The position numbers were made by a program, and so were the translations under genes. The notes under the pieces are model-generated. The model was not told the DNA's origin. It did no database searches and worked only from the letters and a program-made list of their open reading frames with translations. From Crossaster papposus (Eukaryota > Echinodermata > Asteroidea > Velatida > Solasteridae), in the NCBI GenBank assembly GCA_037893245.1, contig JBAIAA010000437.1:186001-250000 (forward strand): a stretch of 64,000 nt of DNA. Direction: 5' to 3'. Positions 1 to 10,100 of the stretch are shown here, piece after piece; the stretch's first letter is position 1; every line of letters starts with the position of its first letter.

Positions 1-115
1 TTGCTTAGATCTTTTGTGAATACCAAATTAAGCGGGGCACTTAAGTTAGCAGGGTGCTTAGATTTAGGTATGACTTAAGTATTCTCCTAAGTTTAAGTTT
101 TGTGAATACGGCCCC
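1..115. repeat. truncated interspersed repeat, possibly a MITE end
   Basis: The sequence ends in TTTTGTGAATACGGCCCC and carries a second TTTTGTGAATACC near the window edge, with several gcttag and cttaag motifs. Termini of the GGGGCC...GGCCCC type also occur on complete fold-back elements elsewhere in this window. The left part is cut off by the window edge, so the class cannot be fixed. Confidence 0.35.
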
Positions 116-117
116 TG

Positions 118-840
118 ACATTTAAGCCGTACGTACGACATAGGTCTGACATGTAAGTCGTAAGAAAGGACATATACGTAGGCCTACTTATGTCGTACGT
201 ACGACATAAATCTGACATTTAAGTCGTACGTACGACATAAGTCTGACATTTAACTCGTACGTACGACATATAAGTAGGCCTACTTATGTCGTACGTACGA
301 CATAAGTCTTACATTTAAGTCGTACGTACGACATAAGTCTTACATTTAAGTCGTACGTACGACATAAGTCTGACATTTAAGTCGTACGTACGGCATAAGT
401 CTGACATTTAACTCGTACGTACGACATATAAGTAGGCCTACTTATGTCGTACGTACGACATAAGTCTTACATTTAAGTCGTACGTACGACATAAGTCTTA
501 CATTTAAGTCGTACGTACGACATAAGTCTGACATTTAAGTCGTACTTACGACATAAGGCTGATATTTAAGTCGTACGTACGACATAAGTCTGACATTTAA
601 GTCGTACGTACGACATATAACTCGTACGTACGGGTTACATTTCATAAGTCGTACGTACGACATATAAGTCGTACGTACGACATATAAGTCGTACGTACGA
701 CATATAAGGCGTACGTACGACATATAAGGCGTACGTACGACATATAAGGCGTACGTACGACATATAAGGCGTACGTACGACATATAAAGCGTACGTACGA
801 CATATAAGGCGTACGTACGACATATAAGGCGTACGTACGA
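118..840. repeat. CGTACGTACG minisatellite, 31-bp and 20-bp units
   Basis: From about 118 to 640 the unit is about 31 bp, built around CGTACGTACGACATAAGTC plus a short spacer. From about 640 to 840 the unit shortens to exactly 20 bp. A palindrome GTAGGCCTAC recurs at 178, 274 and 432, the last two 158 bp apart inside a higher-order unit. Open frames on the minus strand here are repetitive (SYVRLICRTY-type) and are not genes. Confidence 0.9.
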
Positions 841-987
841 GTTAGCTGAAGTGAGAGAAAATAATTATTTTCACCGTGTCCCTTAGACAGCTTCGTACAA
901 CAACGCCTTCAACAACAACAAAAACAGGGTCAGATTCTTGTAGCTTCCTGCCAGTGTGGAGTTTAGCGCGAATTATTGGTGCGCCAG
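841..987. other. unassigned flank, no gene seen
   Basis: Unique-looking DNA between the minisatellite and the duplicated segment. No coding signal, inverted repeat or RNA gene was recognised. Confidence 0.4.
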
Positions 988-1753
988 CGGTTCCTGTTCA
1001 CTGACTCATCACAATTAGTTCTGCATTCCTCCATTCAAATTCAGTTACACAATAAATGTATACTGTCGTTTAATACATTTTAATACGATTTCCGAGCGGG
1101 TGTTCTGTACTGGTGTGGTAGTGGAGCCATTGATCTAGCATATTAAGCAGAAACAGGGAGTAAAAAAGAAGTTACGTACGTGTACTGTTTACACCTATAG
1201 TGGAAAAGACTGACTTTCCCTCTTCAGACTACATTGGTGACATATTAAAGGCAGATTATTTATCACTGACAGCACATGCACATACTTCGGTTTGTGGAAC
1301 AACTGCACGCTGAATTAAGGTAGGCAGTGTTGGTTTACACATTCTCATATTAACATGCAAAACGTTGTTGGTTAACCCATTCACATGATGTAGCTGTGAT
1401 ATTTGTTCTCTCTAAAGATTGCATTTTCGAGTTGCTGTTGATTTGTCACGTTGTACCATGAACCTAGGATTTAGGATCATATTCTTTTTTTCCAAATTCG
1501 GGTGCAAATTCGGGCAATGGAATGACAAAAATTAATCCCATAAAAACATCAGCAATGTTAAAAGCAGTTTAACTAGTATTGTTAGTTCATAGATGGCTAG
1601 CCTAGTGTACTCCTTGCACCCACACCAGTGACTGATTCACTGACTGACTGTCACATCATGAGTTGGACCCAAGAGATGTTTTCGAAACCCTGTTCTCGAG
1701 TGACCAACGAACGGTGTTCTTGGGTCGCCGATTGCAAAAGCTCAAGTGCGTGT
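988..1753 (+). repeat. duplicated segment, copy 1
   Basis: This stretch matches 5288-6058 in the same orientation, 4.3 kb away. Both begin at CGGTTCCTGTTCACTGACTC and run colinearly, with small indels, to AGCTCAAGTGCGTGT. Copy 1 is uninterrupted at the point where copy 2 carries an insertion, so it serves as an empty site. The pair could be long terminal repeats, but no matching primer site or polypurine tract was seen. Confidence 0.75.
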
Positions 1754-2219
1754 AAATTTTATAAAAACAAATCACGATCGCAGGACGGCGCTCGCAAAAA
1801 AAAAAAGAACAACTGTCCGACACCGGTTAAAAAAACGAACGCCGTTTTTCTTGCTTTTTTCTCGGCATTCATCATGATTATTATAAAACATTGGAAAGGT
1901 CAGTTATAAACTCTTTCAATACCACCCACTCATGTAAGACAGTAAGTACCCTTCTTTACCACATTTACCGACATTTACTTTTAGAATACAACCTCCAAAT
2001 CCACCCATTCCTGATAATTTAAGCAATTACCGATGTTGTAACCAATGCTTCTGTACCTATCAGTTGCATGATGATATAGTCGCAGTGATTAAATAAATAA
2101 TGATGAACAGCTATCATGATAGTTATAACTCGCGCTTTGCAATTCGCTAATATACTAATGTATTATATTGATCAAATAACTTAAGAGGGCCTAATATTTC
2201 GGTCTTAACAAGATCTTCT
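1754..2219. other. no gene recognised
   Basis: An open frame at 1628-1909 gives a Lys-rich peptide with no recognisable domain and begins inside the duplicated repeat, so it is not called. The rest is AT-rich without features. Confidence 0.4.
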
Positions 2220-2690
2220 TTAGAGACATAATGACTGTGCACACGAAACAAATGTTAATAGGAGAAATGTGTAGGTGGGGGGGGGGGGGGGGGGGGACAA
2301 TAGACAAACTTTCCCCCGGCTGAGACGGACTGAGTCTTTCCGATGGCCAAGTGATTCTATGCCCTGTAGAATCATATCGGAAATACAATGGTTAGGCTGA
2401 TTGAAGTGGTGACCTACTGGGGTATCTAGTTTCTTGGTGTTGACAGTTGATCGATGACCGTAGAAACGCTTTTTTAGGGCATTTTTGGTCTCTCCGACAT
2501 ACTGAACTCCACAGAACCTGCAAGAGATGAGATATACGACATTAGATGTAATAATTTTATGGGTGGTACCAGAAGTTATTATATTGCTTTGTTTGCGGCT
2601 TGGCCAACCCTGCAAATATGCCGCGCGCAGTATATACAAAAGATAAATAAAGGGATGGTACATTCTGAAACTATCCAAAAAAGTAACCAA
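2220..2690 (-). pseudogene. Penelope-like element 3' fragment with GIY-YIG endonuclease domain
   Basis: The minus strand encodes about 110 residues resembling the C-terminal GIY-YIG endonuclease of Penelope-like retroelements. A VVYLISCRFC stretch is followed by YVGET, then LKKRFYGHR and a VGHHFN...H segment, in the order expected for this family (GIY replaced by VVY, YIG by YVG). No reverse transcriptase precedes it, so only the 3' part of the element is present. The frame runs into a 20-nt G tract (2277-2296 on the plus strand) and then loses similarity. It is a dead fragment. Confidence 0.75.
2277..2296. repeat. poly(G) tract, 20 nt
   Basis: An uninterrupted run of 20 G on the plus strand at the end of the Penelope fragment; one of about ten long G/C homopolymers in the window. 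Confidence 0.95.
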
Positions 2691-2723
2691 CCAAACTATT
2701 ATTCAAAAGCTTACTTGAGGTAA

Positions 2724-2959
2724 AACCAGTTCGCGCCGGGATTATTTTAACATTACTGAGCCGAGGGGCGGGATTATTTTAACGAAGCTTGATCCGAAGC
2801 GGGTTGAGGCCGATAGTGCCGGGAAGCACACCCACGCATTTCCGGCCTTGCTCGCTGCTGGCAGACATTTCCGAACTTGAACTTGGCGTGTTTATGCGTC
2901 ATCCGTTTTGAATTTGGGGAAAACTTTGCGTTTATATACGTCATCCGGCGCGAACTGGT
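2724..2959. mobile_element. short inverted-repeat element (MITE-like)
   Basis: AACCAGTTCGCGCCGG at the left end is matched by CCGGCGCGAACTGGTT at the right, giving a 236-bp element with 16-bp termini. The right-hand 70 bp (CCGTTTTGAATTTGGGG onward) reappear in inverse orientation at 57735-57805, so this is a dispersed family. Confidence 0.6.
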
Positions 2960-3474
2960 TAACGACTCTAAACTCCCTGTGAAATTTCTCCTCCTGGCAT
3001 GCTGTTATTTTGAAAAAAAAAAAAAAATTAAAAGAATCAAAAAATGCGTCTCTAAGACGCATTTTAGAAAATTTCTTATTATAGTAGTTTCTTCAAAATC
3101 GAAACGCAGCATTTAATTTCACTCAGCTAAAACTTCGTCATATACCATGACTCTAAGTGGGCCGGAAAGAGGTCGTGATCTCATAGATTTTGTGTGACCT
3201 TTGAACGGAGGTCACCAGTTCCGCGGCTCAGCTACGCGCTACATGCAATTCAAAAGGTCGTAAGTTCCTTTTAAGAAATCTGGAGGAAAAACAAACTCGA
3301 TTAATGTTTCCCTACGCCCAGTATGGGCGGCAGCCTCTAAAAATAATTGTACGCAATGTTTACAAACGACAGAAAGTTCTAATAAGCTGTCAAGACTGCA
3401 CTGGTTTATCAATCACAAGCCATTCTGTCTCATCGAGTGGGAAGGGTTTTAAAATTTAACTTAAACATTACATT
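2960..3474. other. no gene recognised; small perfect hairpin inside
   Basis: AT-rich DNA. A perfect 9-bp hairpin, AATGCGTCT-CTA-AGACGCATT, lies near 3043-3064. Nothing else is supported. Confidence 0.4.
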
Positions 3475-3703
3475 TACACTGCAAAAACGGTGTTCAGCAA
3501 ACTTTCTAGTATAAACTTTCTAAACACTGTCTTGCTATCAATGTTGAAACATGTTTACATGACAAACATGTTTAGCACGAGGATAGATAGTGTTCAGCCA
3601 TTGAACATTGATGATTGTGAATTGGACCTGTTTAGCTTCTAAACATGTTTACAAATTAATAGCAAGAAAGTGTTTAGTCGTTAAACACAGTTTTGAGAGT
3701 GTA
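3475..3703. mobile_element. Tc1/mariner-type MITE, 229 bp
   Basis: The ends are TACACTGCAAAAACGGTG and the reverse complement of TACACTCTCAAAACTGTG, 17 of 22 positions matching, flanked by TA as expected for a mariner-type TA target duplication. The interior contains further inverted pairs such as AAACATGTTT. There is no coding capacity. Confidence 0.65.
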
Positions 3704-4303
3704 CTTGCGACATGAATACGATCTGTCTGCTTTACTTGTGACTAGTAGTAGTAGTAGACCGATGTGTACTGTGAATGTTTTAATATGTGAATCTTTGTTA
3801 ACGCAACAAACCCTCACAGGGCTTTAGTAAGTGTTTTTCTATTGTTTGTATTAATAACAAATTTGACTTTAATAGTTTTTTCAATTGATACAAGGTACAA
3901 TTTTGTACAAAAAAAACCGCTTTTATTATCAAATCCAGACAGACAAAGTAAAATATTAAATATATATTGTTGTCACAAGTAGGGTTTTTGCCAAGTAATA
4001 TAATAGCTGATCATGAATGCTCACTGTAAAGGTTTCAAATTTTCCTGTAAATAAATGGCTGTATTTGCTTGTATATGTTGTAATACCATATAATATCTCT
4101 CTATGCTGGAATTATAGAGACCCACTCTTTTTTTAGAGAGAGCTTTTCACTTGTTTACATAGAGAAAAGTAGGAGGTTTACTGGCAGATGTTTCGTTTCT
4201 GATTCAATCTTACCCGTCACTCGACACAGAGAGTCGTTTCTTGAGGGGAATAACAAGACCAGCGATTGCAGAGCCGAGAAATAGTCCAGCGATGGTGAGA
4301 AGG
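3704..4303. other. no gene recognised
   Basis: AT-rich DNA, with a short tagtagtagtag microsatellite near 3745. No exon or element boundary could be supported. Confidence 0.4.
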
Positions 4304-5000
4304 CTTAAGGCTCAGTCACATAGAAGAGAGCTCGCGACCCAACCTCTTCCCCACTTCACAAGACTTGTTATCCCGACCAGGGATGACCATGGATGATTAG
4401 TATGCGATTTTCCCCGCCTTCAACAACACAGGAGATTCTGAATCGCCTACCAGTAGGCGACAGCATCATGAAATCAACAAGATCATGTTTAATCGGCGAC
4501 GCCACTTGTTCAGTCCCAGATCAGTCGCCGACCGTACCTCTTGACGCCGACCTGCGCCCACTGTCGTTGCTACATCGCCGTTCCAACTGTGTGTTCCCAC
4601 CTCAGGTCCTGGGTAATCTGGAAGTACACGGCGACCGGTCTTGCAGGAGTTCCCGGCCAACTGCAGGTCGCCGACTGATTTTTTTTTACATGAGCAGTTG
4701 GCTACAAGTCGCCGATTTAACATGTCCAATTGGCTTGCATCTTCTCTCCCGCTTGGAGCAGACACATTGCCGATCACTTTCCAACTACACTCAACCACTC
4801 ATGATACGCGCCAACTCATCGGCTACCGCTTCCAAACCGCTCATGTGTCCATGCCGACCTTCCCGATTAAAAAAAAAACCGCCAAAACTACACATGAAAA
4901 ACGGAAACTGCTCACGAGTTTCGAACAATGGCCAATCGTGACCAGAGCAGTCTGGAAGTGGTTTTCTAGCAAATAATCGGCTATGTGACTGAGGCTTTAG
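4304..5000. mobile_element. 697-bp inverted-repeat element with TCGCCG motifs
   Basis: CTCAGTCACATAG at 4311-4323 is inverted at 4981-4993, with partial extension outward (cttaagg versus ctaaagc). The interior repeats gtcgccg and tcggcga motifs on both strands, like the subterminal repeats of some DNA transposons. Open frames on both strands here are by-products of that composition and encode nothing recognisable. Confidence 0.6.
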
Positions 5001-5287
5001 GGTGTAGTCACCTGTCACGTCGTACAGACCGCCTGAAATCGTAGATTAATCCTTTGAAAAAATATAGGTAGACACTACATCTAACAAAAGAAAAACGGTA
5101 CACTAACAATGAAAGTTCATTGTTGTTTGGCACAAAATATCATGCAATTTTCGAAATGGCTGCCACGCTTTTATCATTAAGTTAACAATTATGTCACAAT
5201 TATTGTGCACAATACAAGCATGGATTTCGTCATAAAGTCGGAGTACGTCATGAAAAGGATGTTTGTGGTTTGGGGCAAAATTCATGC

Positions 5288-6058
5288 CGGTTCCTGTTCA
5301 CTGACTCATCACAATGGGTTCTGCATTCCTCCTTTCAAATTCAGTTACACAATAAATGTATACTGGTTGTTTAATACTTTTTAATACGATATTCGAGCGG
5401 GTGTTCTGTACTGGAGTGGTAGTGGAGCCATATTTGATATAGCATATCAAGCAGAAACAGGAAGTAAAGAAGAAGTTGCTTATTGTGTGTACGTGTACTG
5501 TTTACATCTAGTGGACAAGACTGACTTTCCCTCTTCAGACTACATTGGTGACATAAAAGGCAGATTATTTATCACTGACAGCACATGCACATACTTCGGT
5601 TTGTGGAACAACTGCACGCTGAATTAAGGTAGGCAGTGTTGATTTACATATTCTCATATTAACATGCAGAACGTTGTTGGTTAACCCATTCACATGATGT
5701 AGCTGTGATATTTGTTTCTGTAAAGATTGCATTTTCAAGTTGCTGTTGATTTGTCACGTTGTACCATGAACCTAGGATTTAGGATCATATTCTTTTTTTT
5801 TCCAAATTCGGGTGCAAATTCGGGCAATGGAATGACAATTTAGAAAAATTAATCCCATGAAAACATCAGCAATGTTAAAAGTTTAACTAGTATTGTTAGT
5901 TCATAGATGGCTAGCCTAGTGTACTCCTTGCACCCACACCAGTGACTGATTCACTGACTGACTGTCACATGTGAGTTGGGCCTAAGAGGTGTTTTCAAAA
6001 CCCTGTTCTCGAGTGACCAACGAACGGTGTTCTTGGGTCGCCGATTGCGAAAGCTCAA
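5288..6058 (+). repeat. duplicated segment, copy 2
   Basis: Colinear with 988-1747 at an offset of about 4.3 kb, with scattered substitutions and small indels. The match stops at AGCTCAA, where a 482-bp element is inserted, and then resumes for about a dozen bases (TCAAGTGCGTGT) at 6541. Confidence 0.75.
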
Positions 6059-6540
6059 GGGTGCACTACCCTATTTGAAGGGATAATTTCTCCGCGATCT
6101 CATTAGCATGAAATGTGCCCCCCACAATTTCTTTTAAAAAGGAGGCCGTTTGGTAAAAGAAACGGTGGGATTGTGTAAATATAGCATGGGATCAACTCCC
6201 TGGTTTCTGAGCTTCAATCTGAGGGCAGACTTGACAAAATTAGGGTTGAAAAATGGGTTCTAATTGGCCTAGAACGTGGAGGGATGCCATTTGTAAAATG
6301 GCTGCGTGCAGGCTGGGAAAGTATCACTTTGCGGGAGGTGAGTTTCCTTTGGTGTTAATATTAAAAAATGTAATCGGCTAACCCACCCAAAATTGAAAAG
6401 AAATGGAAAGATAAAGGCCAAGACAATAATCTGATTGTTGTTTGATAAACCCCAGTGATGTTGGTTTGCATGAAACTTGGCCCTAAACTTTGTTGATTTT
6501 ACACTGTTTTCAATGGGGCTTGAATTAGGATAGTGCACCC
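6059..6540. mobile_element. 482-bp MITE with GGGTGCACTA termini
   Basis: The ends are GGGTGCACTACCCTA and the reverse complement of GGGTGCACTATCCTA, 19 of 22 positions identical. TCAA flanks both sides. The paralogous sequence at 1742-1753 reads straight through as CTCAAGTGCGTGT, so it acts as the empty site. The superfamily is not assigned; a 4-bp TCAA duplication is the simplest reading, though longer overlaps (CTCAAG) are formally possible. Confidence 0.65.
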
Positions 6541-6847
6541 TCAAGTGCGTGTGAAGTACACAATTCAAGATGGCAGCCCCGAAATCAAACCCCAAATACA
6601 AATAAAATAAAGTAAAATATTTTACGAAAACAATTCACCTCTACAAATAGCAGTAAAAACTGACAAAGATCAGCGCAAAATATATAATCAAGTACAATTT
6701 CATTTTTGTTCATTATACTGTTCGTGCGCTGAACAACTACTTTCAATTGTTAGGCACACAATTTAAGTCGAGTTTCGGAGTGGCCCATGTCCGCCATCTT
6801 TGTTCGCGTTCTTTATTTACTTATCATTAGCAGGAAGTGAAAATCAT

Positions 6848-6896
6848 ACTTGCAAACAGTGTTCGCCAATATTATTGGCGAACACTGTTTGCAAGT
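6848..6896. other. perfect 49-nt palindrome upstream of the SRCR receptor gene
   Basis: ACTTGCAAACAGTGTTCGCC... folds on itself with 24 perfect base pairs and a single central nucleotide. It lies about 80 bp upstream of the CRE/CCAAT/TATA cluster and about 220 bp upstream of the first ATG. It could be a regulatory palindrome or a relic fold-back element. Confidence 0.85.
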
Positions 6897-6973
6897 TGGT
6901 TCTCGTCAGCATCGGAACCCTAGCTGTTCTTGTGTTCATTCAACACGAGAACGGGGTTGCAAGTACCAAATTG

Positions 6974-7021
6974 TGACGTCAGTGTTTGCGTGGAGCCAAT
7001 TCCCTTGGCAACAGTATATAT
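6974..7021 (+). promoter_or_regulatory. putative core promoter: CRE, CCAAT, TATA
   Basis: A perfect palindromic cAMP-response element TGACGTCA (6974-6981), a CCAAT motif (6996-7000) and a TATATAT box (7015-7021) occur in canonical order. A start site about 25-30 bp after the TATA would leave a roughly 75-nt 5' leader before the ATG pair at 7118/7121. This is motif evidence only. Confidence 0.5.
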
Positions 7022-7117
7022 GACGTATTGTATCGATACTATTATTGTCTGTGACCAGCTTTCCGAGGCTAATAGCTTTCCTACGTCCTATTTTATTCTT
7101 TTTAGAAATACTCTGAC

Positions 7118-7199
7118 ATGATGAGGTTCACCTTCTACTTCGTGTATGTGTTACTGGTCATTGTGTGTACAGCCCAGCATGTTTCGTCGGTGCCATATA
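7118..7199 (+). CDS. SRCR receptor exon 1: signal peptide
   Basis: Two adjacent ATGs (7118, 7121) open a hydrophobic leader, [16 protein letters not shown], followed by a polar region with likely cleavage sites (CTA-Q or VSS). The donor GTAAGA begins at 7200, leaving phase 1, which matches the next exon. Confidence 0.75.
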
Positions 7200-10100
7200 G
7201 TAAGATAGTAATTGAATGGCCGTTTAAACGTCCTGTGCTTCAATATCTTACATTTCGAGAAGCACTAAATCTTTAATTTATCTCAAGTAAACGTGCACTT
7301 CAATCTTGGATGGATTGAAGTAGACCTCCCGCCCGAATAAAAATACGTATGGAACAACCTGATGTATACTGGAGAAGGATTCGCTTATTAATTTCAGAGA
7401 AAGCAGTTTTTCTGCTAAAAATCTTGAACAAATAAGGTTTATTTGAAAATGTGAATAAAAAGATGGTGACATGACACCATCAGTTAATTTGTTGGTAAGC
7501 AGAGATAAATATTGCATCCTAAGGCTTGACAAAAAGTCTCTGATGACAAACTATAGTTCCCGGTCTGCAATAATTGTCCCCTTTACAATTCATTTTTTGG
7601 GGTTACCTTTTTGATTTTTGATTTGCCCCATTTTAAAGATATCGTGGAGTGTCGTGGCCTGGCGGTTAAGAACCCGGTTTTCTGTTCCGCAGAGCATGAG
7701 TTCGAGTCCCGGTGTCGACACGTGTGTCCTTAAGCAAGGCAATTAAACCACTATTGCTTCGTCCTTCGGATGGGACGTAAAGCTGGAGGTCCCGTGTGTT
7801 GTGTAATGCACGTAAAATAACCCAGAAAAAAACTTATCGATAAGAGAAGGGGTTTGCCCCGGTGTTTCTGGATGATCAAGACAGCTACCTTCTCGTGGTG
7901 ATCTGGCTAAGAGAAAAAAGACCTCTCGAACTAAAGCTGTCAATCTGGACTTCGGTCCATACGAAAGAGAGAGAGAGAAAGATATCACTGATGTTAGGCT
8001 GATGCAATCAACTCGGGTCGAGTCCAAGTACAAATCCAAGGCTCAGGGTGGATTGATGTGTGTGATGACGGGTGGGATGACAGAGAAGCTCGAGACGTAT
8101 GTCGACAGCTTAGGTTCCCAGGGCTTGGTGGCTATTTGAGTGGAAGGATTTATGCATATTACTTTTAAACACCCTTTTTAACATTCTTTTTCCTTATCAA
8201 ACTGTATTCCGTTTTCAAACTCTTTTTATAACGACCATGCATTTCTTGTTTCTTCTGCGTGGGATCTAAAGGTAGGATATACCATTTTGCAGATATCAAA
8301 AACATTTATTACAGAATTATTAAGAAATATCTTACTGATTTGATTTAAAAGTAAATAATGATTGTAGGCAACCAGCAAAATTACTGCGCTAGATATCCTA
8401 TATAAATTGTTCCGAAAAAAATTAATTGTATTAAAAACCAAACAAATCGCGATCGCCATCCGGCGAAAAAAAAGAAAGAACAACATAAACAAATAAGAGA
8501 TAAATATTGCATCCAAATGCTTGACAAAAAGTCCCTGGTGAAAAAGTATAGTTCCCGGTCTGCAATGATCATCTCTTTTAAAATTCATTTTGTTGTACCT
8601 TTTTTATTTTTTATTTGTCCCTTTTTAAAGCGATCACTGATGTTCGGCTGATTTTGTTTGAGCCAATGCAATCAAACTCGGGTCAAGTCCAAGTACAAAT
8701 CGAAGGCTCAAGTTGGATTGATGTGTGTGATGACGGGTGGGATGACAATGATGCTCAAGTCGTATGTCGACAGCTTGGGTTCCCAGGGCTAGATGAACGT
8801 TTGAGAGGTCTTACAATACCTGACGGAGAGCGAAGCGCAGTATCAGTGAGGAGGTTTGAATGTCTAGGAAGTAAGTTTGGCAACGAGTTTTTCTAAACGC
8901 AATTTGCAAGCAATAATTAATGCCCACCTATCTGCCCTTTGTACTTCAAATAGCAAAATCAGATCAACAAATAAAATAACATTTGGAAATTTCATTTCTT
9001 CTCATGGGGATCTGGCTTTCATTAAACGGGGGGTTGGTGGAACTTGCAGGGGTCCGGTGAATGCTTTCTAAAGATTGTTAATGCAACTTAAGATAATAAA
9101 ATTAGAATTTTAGCAGCCAATTCAATTCAGTTTATTTATTATCCACACTATACGAAGCATAGAAATTCAACTTCCACCGGCGTTCCAAAAAAATACAAAA
9201 AATCATCACCAGTAAAGGCGCTGTAACACTGTTGCGTATGGCACCAGCGTATGATTTGCGTATTAAAATTCAAAAAATATTTTGCATACGCACAACAAGC
9301 CCTTGAAAATACAGAATTGTGCGTATACTTACCGTATTGAACCTATTTGTAGCTTATGAGTAGCGTACGGCCAGCGTATAGCCTGCGTATAGCCTGCGTA
9401 TGACCAGCGAATGTCAGCAAATGTCAGCGTCTACCAGCGTATGACCAGCGTATGTCAGCGTATAACCAGCGTATGGGCTGCGTATGGCCAGCGTACTATG
9501 CGTATGGGTAGCGTATTAGTAGCGTATGGGTAGCGTATTCACAGCGCATGCCCAGCGTGCCGCCTATCACGTGACAAGTGGCTATAAGCGGCGGTATTTT
9601 CACATTGCAAGATATCTTGATGCTGCCGAGAATGCCTGCGCTGACCTGGAAATTGGCCTGGATGAGCTCACCCCTACCCCCTCATCCCCCCTTCAGCCTC
9701 ACGCAATTGACCTCAGGAACCGGACGGCGCCCTCCTTGAGTCCCTACAGAAGAGAGTTGCTGAGTCACGCACCATCCTCAAAGACCTTTCCAAAGCCCAG
9801 AAGCAGCCCAGAAGCAGCCCATCACAGCCCGAACAGCCTTTGCCAACTACGTTCGAGACAGCCTGCTGACCATGTCCAAGGCCAAGTACAAGAAGACAAG
9901 GTCCACCATCAACAGGTTGCTGTCTGACCTGATGGATGAGGACAGTGATGATGACATTCCAAGTGCCATGGGAGCTCCCCCATCCAAGAAACCCAGCAAG
10001 CCCGCCACTCTCAAGCACCTCACCAACTGCGGCCCAGTTCAGCACCGTCCTTTGGCTCGTACGGCTCCTCAGCACCATCAACCTCCGAGCAGTATCAGCC

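Noticed and set aside
535-823. Open frames on the minus strand encoding repeated SYVRLICRTYALY peptides
   Set aside because: They are translations of the CGTACG minisatellite, with unit length dictating the repeat; there is no start context or domain.
4393-4976. Overlapping 110-180-residue frames on both strands
   Set aside because: They lie inside an inverted-repeat element rich in TCGCCG motifs and show no recognisable domain.
988-6058. Interpretation of the 0.77-kb direct repeats as LTRs of a retrovirus-like element
   Set aside because: There is no gag-pol between them, no primer-binding site or polypurine tract, and a Penelope fragment in the opposite orientation occupies the interval.
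7287-8588. Minus-strand frames of 60-120 residues across the SRCR intron
   Set aside because: They are antisense to the SRCR exons, the SINE and AT-rich intron; no domain was recognised.
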